A DNA stretch of 64,000 nt. Source: Dasyornis broadbenti. Lineage: Eukaryota > Chordata > Aves > Passeriformes > Dasyornithidae. The translations under genes and the position numbers were made by a program. Numbering within the stretch: the stretch's first letter is position 1; every line of letters begins with the position of its first letter. The stretch is from contig VZRN01001786.1 in assembly GCA_013397935.1 (NCBI GenBank), positions 1 through 64,000 of the forward strand. Direction: 5' to 3'. The notes beneath the pieces were generated by a model. That model had not been told where the DNA came from, ran no database searches, and was given only the letters and a program-made list of their open reading frames with translations. Below are positions 37,301 through 49,164 of the stretch, piece after piece.

Positions 37301-40300
37301 GCAATGAGGTCTCCCTGGAGCCTTCCCTTATCCAGGCTGAACACCCTCCGCTCTCTCAGCCTGTCTCCAGAGCAGAGGGGCTCCAGACCTGGAGCATCTT
37401 TGTGGCCTCCTCTAGAGGCTCTACCAGATCCACATCTTTTTGGTGCTGAGAACCCCAGAACAGGATGCAGTGCTCCAGGTGGGGTCTCATGAGGGCAGAG
37501 TAGAGGGGGAGAATCCCCTCCCTCATCTTGCTGCCCACCCCTCTGTTGATGGAGCCCAGGATGTGATTGGCTTTCTGGGCTACAAGCACACACTGCTGGC
37601 TCATGCCCATGTCTTTCATTTTGAGTTGAGAATGGACATTCTCTTGTTGCTCCATCTTTTCAATTCTGCATTTCTCCTGCAACACGCTGAGGCTGCAAAT
37701 TTGTAAACTCAGATTTTGCAGCAATGCAATAGTCTAGAAACCCAGATTAGTCTGCACGCATGACACTCGAGAGTTAAGTGAGCTCTTAGCCTTCCCAATG
37801 AGGAAACAGCTTTTAAAAGAAAAGTAGCCACAATGATCCACTATTTTTTTCTGTGACCATATATTAGTCAGGGGCCACTAAGAAATACGTCAATAGCCAA
37901 GATGAAAAACGCTGCTAATTACCTCAGCAAGTCCTGGAAGACAGAAACAATTATACAAGTATGTTCAGGAAATGCAGACTCTGCGTAGACAGTACTGAGG
38001 GAAAATCCTCCCCAGAAGTCCCTGAAAGATCATTTGTGTGTAATTTGCAATTGATGGAAACCACACTGCAGGAACAGCAGTATTTGACAGCTCCTGAACT
38101 GGAACACCAGTGTAGCAATGGTACTCAAGAGACCAGACAAACCCGTCTCAGAGGAAAACTGAGAAAAAATAAGCTGTGCCCATTACAATTTTAAACTAAT
38201 CATTTTGCAGAAGAGTTCGCCAGATTTACCAGATGATGCAATTACTACTGACAGATAAAAAGGAGTATCCTTAATGCTGAATGAAGGATGCTGCTGAATA
38301 AGTTTTGCAGAGTGGAATAGCTCCCTGATCCTGAAAAACAGGAACAGATTCAGTTTGAGGGTATGTTACCACTATTGTAAGTGTCATAGCAGAATGAAAT
38401 AGGAAATTTATTTTCTTGGGAAAGGATTAATGGCAGATCTGGTCTGTAAATATGGTTCCAAGTGGGAGGTTAGTCTTTAAGCTGGGGAATACAGAAATTA
38501 GTTCAACAACTGTAATATCAGTAAAGAACTACTTATAAGAAAACAGTCAGGACTAGAGGTGAAAGGAAAAACATTGGATTGGAGAAAAGCTAGTAGAGAG
38601 TGGACCTTAAGTGTCATCTGAAAAACACTCAGATCAAATAGCTCATCACTGACTTTGACATGCTGACATTAAACAGCATTGTCCATGCACAGAGGGGCTG
38701 GGACAACACACAGAAATAACTGGCTGACCTTAAAGATTGGAGAAGGTGAGAAGAAATAAGATATAATAATAGGAAATAAAATACCATACCTCTAGGGAGA
38801 AATAACAATGATTTCAGTGACAGACTTATCACCTGGAAATCATGAAGAAGGTAAAAGCCCTTGTTAATCAAAGAACAAGAACCAAAGTGAAATGGCCCTG
38901 AAAAAGGAAAATGCAATCCTAAGCTGTATAAAGAGAAACCAGTTAGTCAGATTTGAATGTTAATGCCATTGGATAAGATGACAAGAATTAAAATATGATC
39001 AGTGAAGGGTTACTAGGATAAATGAACACATGAAAAAATTTTTGGGCCAAAAAAAAAAAAAAAGTCTAGTTTAGCAAACTATAAAGGTTTATTGAGAGTA
39101 CATAAACCTCAGAAAAAAAAAAAATGTTCTTCAAGTGATTATACAAGGACATTTAGATTGCTCAGAATCATAAACTCACAGGGCTAGAAGGATCTTAGAA
39201 AGTCATCTAGTCCCACACCAGGGCTCTAAGGCTGGTTCAGGTCAGCACTTAGGTCATTCCTGACAGGTCTTGAATTCCTTCCTAATGACCAGCCATTAGG
39301 GAAGCTCCAGTACCTCCCCTGGCAATTCCCTCCAATAAAACATAAGCCTTTCTATTAGACGTTTATCCTATTAATTAACCAAATCTTTCTTGCTTTGACT
39401 TCAGCATATAATTTCTCATCCTACATATGATAGACAGCTGGAATAGATTTTATATCCCCCTGCCCCATCCTCTTCACAAGAATTTCTGGAATTGATTACG
39501 TTTGCCCCATTCCTTACCCCAATTTTTTTCCTACCTTAAATAATACTGAGTTAATTCATACTTCAGATTTTCAGGAATGCTGAGCATTCTCAGTGCTCCT
39601 CCCATTCTTTCCAAGTGATCCACACCTGAAACTGCACACAGGTCTCCATATCCATGCTACCCCAAAACCTCAGCAATCATCAATGATGATATTATTTTTC
39701 AAAAAGCAACCACAAAAATAGATTTCTATCACAAGATACAATTTTTAAAATAAATTGCAATCTTTTTATTTGCAGGAAGAGAAGGATGGGAAGTTCCTAT
39801 AGGAAGGTAAAGAAGTTGATTCAAGAAAATAGAAAAGCTGATCTTTTCATGTGTATTTCCTGAAATCCTGAACCCTTCAGAAAATATTTTTAAACATTAC
39901 GGAATTAAAAGCAGAGCTAAGCAGATATTGCTACCTAAAAAGAGTGATCAAAACAACCTAAATCTCTACAGGAACCAGTGCTTTCATAGCAGTTACATAC
40001 TGTGCCATAAACTTGGAAAAACAATGAGGAACAATCAGATCCAAGTGAATAGCTGAGCAGGTTATCCTAATAATATTCCTGGTAAAACTTTGGATCAAGC
40101 AAGTAAAGGTCTTCATTCAGGAATCTTAAAAGAAGACAAACACATCTGGAAAAGAGAGAAAAATGTTATCTGTGTGGTTCTTTCCAAATATCTGTTCCAC
40201 TTCCAACCACCCTGAGAAGACAGAAAAATGTGGTCAGCTAGCCTGGACTTTTTTCCACCTTCTTAACAAAAACACAATGTGCAGATAGAGGACATTTAGA

Positions 40301-43300
40301 TAATACACAAGGCTATACTAAAAGTAAGGGGAAAAGGTTAAGTTATATAATATGGATCTTTTTGCTCCCCACTTCCCCCAGGCAATATCCAATAAACAGA
40401 CGTTATCACTGGAGCTGTAACAACGTATTCTGCAAATAGAACTTTTCTCCTTGCTAAATCAAGACAAAAATGGTTTTGAAAGGTTGCTGGTATTCTCAGA
40501 TTTAAGCCTGCCCAACTTGGTTTTCAGGTGATGATGTCTACATGTCCAATGAAAATGAGAGACAAGAATATGTTCTAAATGAAAATGGAATCATCTTTGT
40601 GGGCAATGCAAGGTACATTGAAGCAAGAGGGTGGTATTATGGACAGGTAAGTCACAAGGAATTCCTCTGGACTCTCATTCTGTCTCCAGTAGCATTTCTC
40701 TTACCATTATTTGCTGTTTCTATAACAACTGCAGAAATCTGGGTAGCCTCACTTGTGGTTTGCTCACAGTGTGTCTAACAGGGTGCCCCACTGTCCCTAT
40801 CACCTTTGGGCTGCAGTATCTCAGAAAGGACAAACTGCAGTAGAACCTCCTTTAATTCTGTTTGTGAAACCATCCATTTTATTAAAAATTTTTCTTGTCT
40901 GATCCCAGTTTCAAGACCTTCTAAACATCTGTCTCACCATGCTTGATCTGAGCCTGTACTATCGCCAGGACCCAGCCATGGATGTGTCACGAAGAGGAGA
41001 TCCTAAATATCTGGGCCGAGTAATCAGTTCTATGGTAAGAAACGGACAACTTAACCCAAATCCCACATGAGTACGCAGAAAGTACCACTGAGACTCAACC
41101 ACCTGCATCCTAAGCAATATAATGAACTCGATATAGTGCCTCACACACAATTCATTTTGTGCATTCTGTCCACTGACCTATTTTTAGATCAATGGAAATG
41201 ATAATGACAATGGGGTTCTCCTGGGAAAGTGGCAAGGAAGTTTCCACTCACATGAGAATCCATCCAGGTGGGATGGCAGTGTGGTGATCCTCAAGAAGTG
41301 GCGTCAGGACAACTACAGGCCTGTTCAGTACGGCCAGTGCTGGGTTTTTGCAGGTGTGATGTGTACAGGTAAGCTGTAAGAATAGAGGATTGGGGTGAAA
41401 TGTCGGCATCTGTGACCTCTGGTTTTATCAAAACTACAAAGCAATAATTTGTACAAGAACAGTGCTGTAAAGACCACTAACGCTGAAAAATCACAAAATA
41501 TTTATACATTTTGTTTCTCAGATATTTGTAATCACTGAACTAAAGCTGTGTGGCTTCTGTTGCATTTCTCGGTTGTTTGTTTTTCATAAAATATATTTCA
41601 GTTTTGAGGTGCTTGGGGATTCCAACTCGTTTGGTTTCAAATTTTAACTCTGCCCATGACGTGGATAGAAACCTGAGTATCGATAAGTACTATGACAGCT
41701 CTGGAAGGAGTCTTAATATCGGCAAGGATTCCACATGGTAAATATAATTTCTTGCATCTCACTGACAACTAGAGAGAGAATTTAGGAGACTTTTAAAATT
41801 GAACATTAGTAGTACAAAAACAACTGAGTGGACAAAATGTAATGCAACCATCTAAATTAATACTGTAGACATCCATTTGGAAAAAAAAAAGCCAAAACAA
41901 CATACTAGGTCTTCTCCCTCCCTGCCCTGAGGTCTATACTTCAAAAGCAGGCAGTAAATCTCTCCTTTGAAAGAGGTGCAGTAATTGGATAGCCTGTGTG
42001 TCAGTTTGGAGAACCTTTTAAAAAAATTCACTACTCCTCTCCAATTGGAAGTTTTATGATGCCATATTATCGTGCTTTTTAGACATTGTTCTTTGTCTCC
42101 AGGGATTATCATGTCTGGAACGAAAGCTGGTTCATTCGCCCAGACCTGGGAAGGTCATACAGTGGATGGCAGGTTTTAGATGCAACTCCACAAGAACAAA
42201 GCAGAGGTAACAGCATAAATTCTCAGCCTGACTTAAGAGTCCTTCTCCAAACTGAGCACGACTAATGAAGTTTGACCTTTTTTTTTTTTCACATTTTAGG
42301 AATTTTTCAGTGTGGCCCTGCATCTGTCTTAGCCATCAAAGAAGGCGAAGTAGACCTGGATTACGACACCTTGTTTGTCTACACAGAAGTGAACGCTGAC
42401 TGCAACAGATGGATCGTATACAATGATGGAACCAAGAAAAGGATTTATTGTGATACTGAAATAATTGGCAGGTCTATCAGCACCAAAGCTGTGGGCAGCA
42501 ATGGCCGTGTGGATGTCACTGCTAACTACAAATATCCAGAAGGTAAAGGAATTATCACCAATTATCTCCTTGTTATCACAACTATTGCTTGCTTGGTGCT
42601 GGGAAGCTAGAAAGGGTAACCTACTTTGTTTGAGCATCTCTCCCCTGCCTTCCGAAAATATTTCTGCCAGTGTTCTCAGACTACTTTCTTAACACAACGG
42701 GTGTTATATTTCTGGTTTTGGTCATTTAGTAGCTTCCTTGTTAAGGGACAACACAAAGCATGCTTTAGTCCCTTACACAGAAGTGTACAATTTAATGAAC
42801 ACACAAAACAGAGCTATAAAATACATTATACTACCCAAGGCAAACAAATCCTCAGGGTTTCACTCCTCAGTGTTTTAGTGCAACCATATTTAATACAGAG
42901 GCTGGCTGTCATCAGATCAGCAGAGTAACATTTAGCACACTACTGTTCTGACCAGAGAAAAAGAAAGCTCACTTCCTAAACAAATACAAATGCATCATAT
43001 TTCATTTTAGTGATTTATTCACCTTGCAACAGCATATTCCCTGTAAAAAACCTGAATAGAGGTTTAATGAAGATATGGGGAGCTTTTGGGTACTGCATAT
43101 TTCTGAGTGATGCTGATACCCTGTATTGGTCCGAAAACCTCTACACAGAGGAAGCGCATTCACAACAAAAGTAGAATTTTACTTGGTTCTCTCCTTCCAC
43201 CAGGTTCTTCTGAGGAAAGACGAGTTTACAAAAAGGCCTTGGCCAAGATATTCGGAACAAGCGTCACAGAGGGACGCACAAACACTCCCGAGGGCAGACC

Positions 43301-46300
43301 TTCAGAGACAATGAGAAACCCTGGGATCGCCGGGAAATTCAAGCTGGTTGAACCCCCAGTTTTTGGCAAAGACATTAACCTAGTCCTAGTGCTCAATAAC
43401 CTTTCCTCTGACCGCAAGAGCGTGAGGGTGGACATGAGTGCATCAACCATTCTGTACACAAGGAGAGCAGTGGCAGAGATCCTGAAGGCAGCCACTTCTG
43501 TGGAGCTTGGTCCTAAACAAGGTAACTCTTAATGTCCCGAAGGAACCAATATAGCTCTTCCTAGCCACAGGAAGGCAACTGGAAGGAAGAAACAGCAGTA
43601 TCACACCTATATCAGCTTTGTAGTGCTTCTACTCATTCCGCCTCTTCATAGCATTGTTTATGACTATATTGTACATGATTTTTTTTCCCTCTGAAAACTT
43701 TCACGAGTTCAAGCATTAATTAGATGTCTCATGAAATGTTACATAGAAGGCTACACTTACATTATAGCTCCAGAAGCAGCACTATACATATGATGTGTAT
43801 GTGTCACGGTATCTACATGTATATATACGTGCATGCGTGTGTGTGGTGATTATTACACAGGAACACTTCTTACTCTCAACAAATACAAGAAGTCTGATGT
43901 GTGCCTTTTGGCCTCAACAGGCAACACTTGAAAATAAATCAAGTAGAAAAAAGTTTAAAAGTTACAGTGAAACTCTGTCTCTCTTTTGAAGAGTTGAGAC
44001 TATTGAAATTATTATAGAGATCTTTTTCATCCCCAGGGGCTACAAAGATAAACATTTTTCCCATACACAGCAGAAAAGTTGTAGGACTACAGTGAACAGC
44101 TGACCGGGTCACTTGAAAAGGATCTCTGTGAAACTTGACCCAAACTTTCCTCTCGACTGAGGCAAAATAAAGAGGATATAAGGAAGGAATAGATTAAAAT
44201 GGTTATACCTCTAATCAAAATAAATACAAAGGGTCAGGAATCCAGTGAAATGCAGATGAGCAGAATCCCTCCGTTTCAGGCCAGAATCCTCTATTCAAAA
44301 CCATAAGGGTCAAATGCATTAAAGTAGATAAGGATCACCAGAAGAGGGAAATACACAGCCAGTCTCAGAAGAAAGAAATATAGAGATTCCAGCTGTTTTA
44401 TCTTTTTTTCTCTTCAATAATTAATAAACCCCTCACTATAATTCTATTTTATTTAGCTTTCTTTGAAAATGTAATGGGTCTTAAATATATGTCTGAATTC
44501 TAGGGAAGCAGATCCGAGTAAAGATCCCTTATACTCATTATGGAAAATATCTGACTACTGACAAAAGGATCCAAGTTACTGCTTTGTGTGAAGTCATGCG
44601 CATGCACGGGCTGAAGCTGCTGGTGGAGAAGACAATCATTTTAGAGGACACAAACATCATCATTAAGGTGAACAATTTTCTCTCTGATGTCCTGAACAGA
44701 CACTAAAGGGTCTTTCTGGAGCTCAGATCTTAAGACGAGAATCTGGGGATAAATGCATTACTTTAGGCTTCCATTTCAGTTGTTGTTCCAAAATTCTGCC
44801 TGCTTAAATTGAGAAAGCAAGGATGTGAGAGGCCGGTTCTGAACCTTGGCCTGAATCTGTCCCATTTTTCAGAACAGTTCTGTTACCTTCTTTCTTTCAC
44901 AGTCACAAGCCACTGCTTTATATTCCACAGTACTTGTTTTCATTCCATATATTGGCAAGTGCTTGTGTTGTCCTGAAAGAACTTTGCCTACTCCCAAAAT
45001 ACAGATTTAAACCCTAATTCTAACCAGTGATAGAGCCAGTTCATATTGTTTTAGCACTTTAATCCTAATTGATGATGCACCAAAAAAGACAAAAAGCCAC
45101 TTAGCAACCCGAAGATCAAACAGGTTTCATGGGACATGTCAGTGTAGCCAGGGCTCTATTTCACTGAAATTATTCACAAAATATTGCAGACAGCTTGACT
45201 GCACTATTTAGCTAAGCCACATCCAGCCTCAAACACTAGGAAAGCTAAATGTCACTTACAGCTCCACTGAATTCTGACTCCAGGGAAGTGTAATACAGTG
45301 AATGATCAGAAACGTGTTTTGTCCTTCAGCTCCCTCGGAGGATTGTAGTGAACAGAGCTGTGACTCTGGAGATCTCCTACGCCAACCCCCTCCCCGAGCC
45401 CGTGAGCCGCTGTGTCCTGCTGGTGACTCTGATGAACCAACAGGTCAAGATAAAGTAAGTGGAAGCTGCAGCATTTACTCAGTGCTTCCAACACGGCCAA
45501 CAGCATGTCTGATTTCTCAAACAGAAAGAAGAAAAAAATCACACTTGAATTGTCCTTTTTATATTTTCTATTTCTGAAAACAAAAATGCACCCAAATGTA
45601 TATAGATATATGATTTCTTAAACATGTGGTGTTTTTTTCACATAGAACTTATTTAACAACTAAAATCTGCTACCATTCTTCTTTCCTGGGAAAGCAAATG
45701 CACATGCCAAATTCTTTTGTCTCTCTGCAGTTTATTCTACACTTTGGCTTTCTGTTTTTATTTTCATATACAATATCCTGATACTACAGAGATAACTAGG
45801 CTAAAACAAACAAGTCAGACACTCCCCTTGTTTCATCCCAAACAAAAAGTTACTCTGTTTTCCTTTAAAGCAGGAGAAAATCATGTCTTTTCAAAACATA
45901 AAAGCAAAATGTTCTATTACGTTTGTTTCATTTCCTCTGGACTCTGCTGCTTTATGGATTAACTCAGTGTTGAGCAGTAATTTGTATTTCCTAATGCTTC
46001 ATTTATGGTAAAACAGCCAGACTTGCTTTGGCTGTGGAACTATTTGGACATAATACGGAAAACATTATTCCAGTAAAAGACTAAGCCAATTTAGGTCAAA
46101 AGGAGATACAAAGCAAAGCACAATAGTCATTAGAAAAATCATTATTGCCAAAATGGATATGAACCAAGCAGGCATTGGGCAGAGCACTGACCTTTGATAT
46201 CAGAGTTTTTCTATTCTGAGTTTGTGTTGATATCCAGATTTGCATCCAGCCCTAAGATGGAGCTGTGACATAGCACCACTCATTTCCATAAGTCCATTTG

Positions 46301-46661
46301 AAAGTAAAGGAAGATTTTACTGTCCTTTTTCATTTGTTAGTCTACACAAAGCCTCAAACCCTAAGTAATTCTCAAAACTCAAGGCTGGGTCTAAAGTAAC
46401 AGTTGGGACTCTAGATATCCTGCAGTTCTGTTTCTTGGGAATCTCATAGAAGATAATACAAGCCTGAACTAAATTCTTTTTTTTTTCTTTTTCTGTTCTT
46501 TCTTTTTCAGTTTGGCACGACTGGCACCAAGGGAGAGATCAAAAATTTATTTTGAATTCACACCTCGGAGGGTTGGGCCCTTACAGCTGCAAGTAGACTT
46601 CTCTTGTGACAAATTTTCACACGTTAAGGGATTTGTAACAATTGCAGTAGCACCTGCATAA
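34330..46661 (+). CDS. protein-glutamine gamma-glutamyltransferase, TGM6-like paralogue between TGM3 and TGM6 (13 exons, 695 aa)
   Basis: A predicted active transglutaminase. Exons: 34330-34336, 36247-36420, 36623-36862, 40528-40646, 40909-41034, 41188-41368, 41602-41737, 42103-42206, 42300-42542, 43204-43521, 44504-44667, 45330-45454, 46511-46661. Every junction is GT-AG with matching phase. The triad is complete: Cys273 (YGQCWVF), His331 (HVWNESW), Asp354 (WQVLDATPQE), and HDVDRNLS keeps the usual calcium-site residues. LFNPWCP, ERQEYVLNENGIIFVG, ILYTRRAVAEIL and VKGFV resemble TGM6 more than TGM3, so I leave the symbol empty. Exon 5 is one codon shorter and exon 6 one longer than in the neighbours. 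Exon 12 is nine bases shorter and lacks the VEGSGLL-type motif of the last barrel. No clear TATA box was found. Exon 1 (ATG GCA G|GTGAGT) is inferred from phase and from the two sister genes; later ATGs were tested and fail. Confidence 0.88.
37090..37700 (-). mobile_element. CR1 LINE fragment with RT C-terminus, in intron 3 of the middle transglutaminase gene
   Basis: The minus strand encodes LGSINRGVGSKMREGILPLY, SALMRPHLEHCILFWGS, LEEATKMLQVW and, after a frame change, RLQGDLIAAFQYLKGAY, SDRTRGN and FRLAVRKKSFT. These are the CR1 RT C-terminal blocks in order, broken by a frameshift. This copy extends further 5' than the others in the window. Confidence 0.95.
39165..39690 (-). mobile_element. 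old CR1-type LINE 3' end in intron 3 of the middle transglutaminase gene
   Basis: On + it starts 'cagaatcataaactcacagg', then 'gtcatctagtccc', 'cctcccctggcaattccctc' and, near 39628, 'gaaactgcacacaggtctcc'. These correspond to successive segments of the complement of an older CR1 subfamily (tail, trough region, and the 'actgcacacagtactcc' segment). High divergence indicates age. Confidence 0.7.
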
Positions 46662-46987
46662 TGTGATGGAATCAACCTTCCATTTCAGCATTAACAAAGC
46701 AAGACACTCTCCTCTGTATGGGAACAGTGATGACAGAAAAGAACTTTGCACAAAAATTGGTGACCTCTTGCATTGCAATAGAATCAAGTCTGCTTTCATG
46801 GTGCTCAATTATTTAGTCTCTAATTGTATTTCTCTCCCCTGCCCCGATGAAAGAAAAAATGAAGCCCCTTCTTTGTAGAAATAGTTTCACAGTTTTCAAG
46901 CATCATTCTGTTAAGCTCCCAGTTTTGACTTTTCCCTCAGATAATTAATACTATCTCTTTACAACCACATTCTAATTGTCAGCAACA

Positions 46988-46993
46988 AATAAA
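46988..46993 (+). terminator. poly(A) signal of the middle transglutaminase gene
   Basis: AATAAA lies 326 bases after the stop codon (46659-46661) and is the first canonical hexamer after it that I found. Confidence 0.65.
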
Positions 46994-49021
46994 AATCATT
47001 CTCAACTGTTTTGCTTTGTAATGATTTGTACATTCCATGGGAGTATTATGAGAAATCACAAGACTGAGGAAAAGTTCTTTTTTCTTCATTTCACAAGCTG
47101 CTAACCTAGAAGAGTAGAACATTTCCTCCACTGTTCCTCTAATTTCTGTATTTTGTGACACCTATATCTCCATGAATGGGGAGGAAAGAAGCCTATGGGA
47201 GCCAGGAAAAGTAATGCTTGGGGTCCATGGCAGTGTTTCTGTAGCCTGTGGGCATAGGCCTGCGTCAGAGTAGAGAACACGTACATACTCAAAACAGCAA
47301 CTTAATTCTTACACAGCCTGACAGAGTCCCAGGCACCACAAAGCATGAGGAGAGTTTTGCAATAGTGTGGCAGCCCAGCAACACAGGGTAAGTAACACTT
47401 TTTGCCCACCAGTGTAAGGTCACTGAAGACAAGGAACACATTTGCCTTCAACCGTTCGCCGTGTGGCTCACTCAGGGGCAGCCCTGACCCCCCACACCTG
47501 TCAGTGTCTGCAGACAGAAGCCTCTTTTGTGGGTTCCCAGTCCAAACACTTCCAGGTACCAGGTCTCCCCTGAAACCCACTTTCAAGTGGCTGTAAGGAT
47601 TCCCTGTTCCTGCAGCCTCTCCGGTACTGCTGTGACAGGTAATGACAGATCAGGCACAGGAGCTGCCTCGTCACCCTCAGAGCAGGATGTGGGGCAATCG
47701 TGGTGTGCAAATGGCTCAGCCAAGCCTGAAGATTTATATTTGCTGTATGGTTTACAAAAAGTTTAAAGCAGAATTAATAAGCAGAAGATTCTGAACCACA
47801 ATGCTGTCAGGAGTTATGGATATGGGCATTTTTTCAGGGGATAATATTTCAGAGTCTGTGGCATGATCACAAATTCTTACTGAAAAAAAACCACACAAGA
47901 AACCATAAAAAACCCCTTTAGATTCCTTTTTTAAAAATATATTTAAACTGCAGGCAATTAATCTGCCTTTTTAGTCCCTGGCAATCTTGATACAAATGTG
48001 GAAACAGAACAAAAAACTGAGCTAGAAAGAAGACACAAGGCAGAATATAGAGGTGAGGAAAATAAGAGATCGTCCCTTCTCCTGAGGCTCCTCACTCCTC
48101 ATCACAGTCCACTGGAAGTCCAGAGCAGTTTGCAACCTACTCTTGGGAGAAATTGGCCAGGCATGTTTTTAGATAAGCTGTGACAGGCTGAGGGAGGAGA
48201 GGGCAGGAGGGAGCTGCAGGAGCTGAGAAGAGCGCCTGTAATTACAGTGGGCAGGGCTCACACCAGAAGAGCAGCTCTGTAGCTTCCTGCAGGGCCCAAC
48301 CAACCTTGCCATGCCAAACAGCTAGAGAGAAACTATGTGCATGTGTTATGAACACCAAACTACAAAGAAAAACTATTAGAAGCAGAGGCAGCCATTAAAC
48401 ACTTCTCTTTACTTAACACAAGTCCCTGATCACAGTTGACTGGACAACAATGCCCCCTCCCTGGGATGTGCTGATTGTCACAGAAGAAATGCAGACTACA
48501 GGTAATCATGTCAGAAACAGGTAATGAGAAGGAAGCATTACAATAATGTTGTGGCAAAGACAGAATGAATTATATGCAGTTACATGGAAGATCTTCAGGC
48601 AGATCAGTCTTAAAAAAAAAGAAAAAGTGGGGAAAAGGCTACTGGCGGTAACACTAATTATTATACATGTACTTAGATCACTCCATGTCCCACACAGCCA
48701 TGCTGTACAATAGATGTATTTGTCTGTACTTGCTCTCTGTACATACAGTCCCCAAAAACCTAAACTGACACAAACCAAATCGTCCAAAATTAAGTTGCTT
48801 CTGCCAACTTCAGGTAATACTTCCTTCATTATACCCAGTTCGGGATGCTTTCCTCTCTAAAACACCAGAATACTGATTACCATCTTTCCTCAGTCATTCA
48901 CCAGTTTTACATAAGGATAATAGGATTCAAGATTGTGCAATTAAAGCAGTCATCAGTGGATGCTCACGTCGGGTATCACTACAAAAACAGTAACTACCAA
49001 CCACAGGTCACACCCAGCCTG
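46994..49021. other. spacer between the middle and TGM6-like genes
   Basis: A compact 2-kb spacer. I found no exon, no recognisable mobile element and no RNA gene. The right end should contain regulatory sequence for the TGM6-like gene, but only the TATA box can be named. Confidence 0.5.
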
Positions 49022-49028
49022 TATAAAC
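49022..49028 (+). promoter_or_regulatory. TATA box of the TGM6-like gene
   Basis: TATAAAC lies 137 bases before the ATG at 49165, giving a predicted 5' UTR of roughly 110 bases. The spacing and context resemble the promoter of the TGM3-like gene. Confidence 0.6.
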
Positions 49029-49164
49029 TCCAGCCTATGTAGCCAAGTCCATTTCGGAGCCTTTCATTACTGGTGCTGGTGGAAGAGGACTTAGAATGTT
49101 CTTGCACACTTTTGTAACCATAAACTGAGCTACGCACAAGTGTGGAAAAGAAGAAAGAATCCTT

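Noticed and set aside
37156..37724. Minus-strand open frames that look protein-coding
   Set aside because: They are the CR1 reverse-transcriptase C-terminus, frameshifted; a retroelement remnant, not a host gene.
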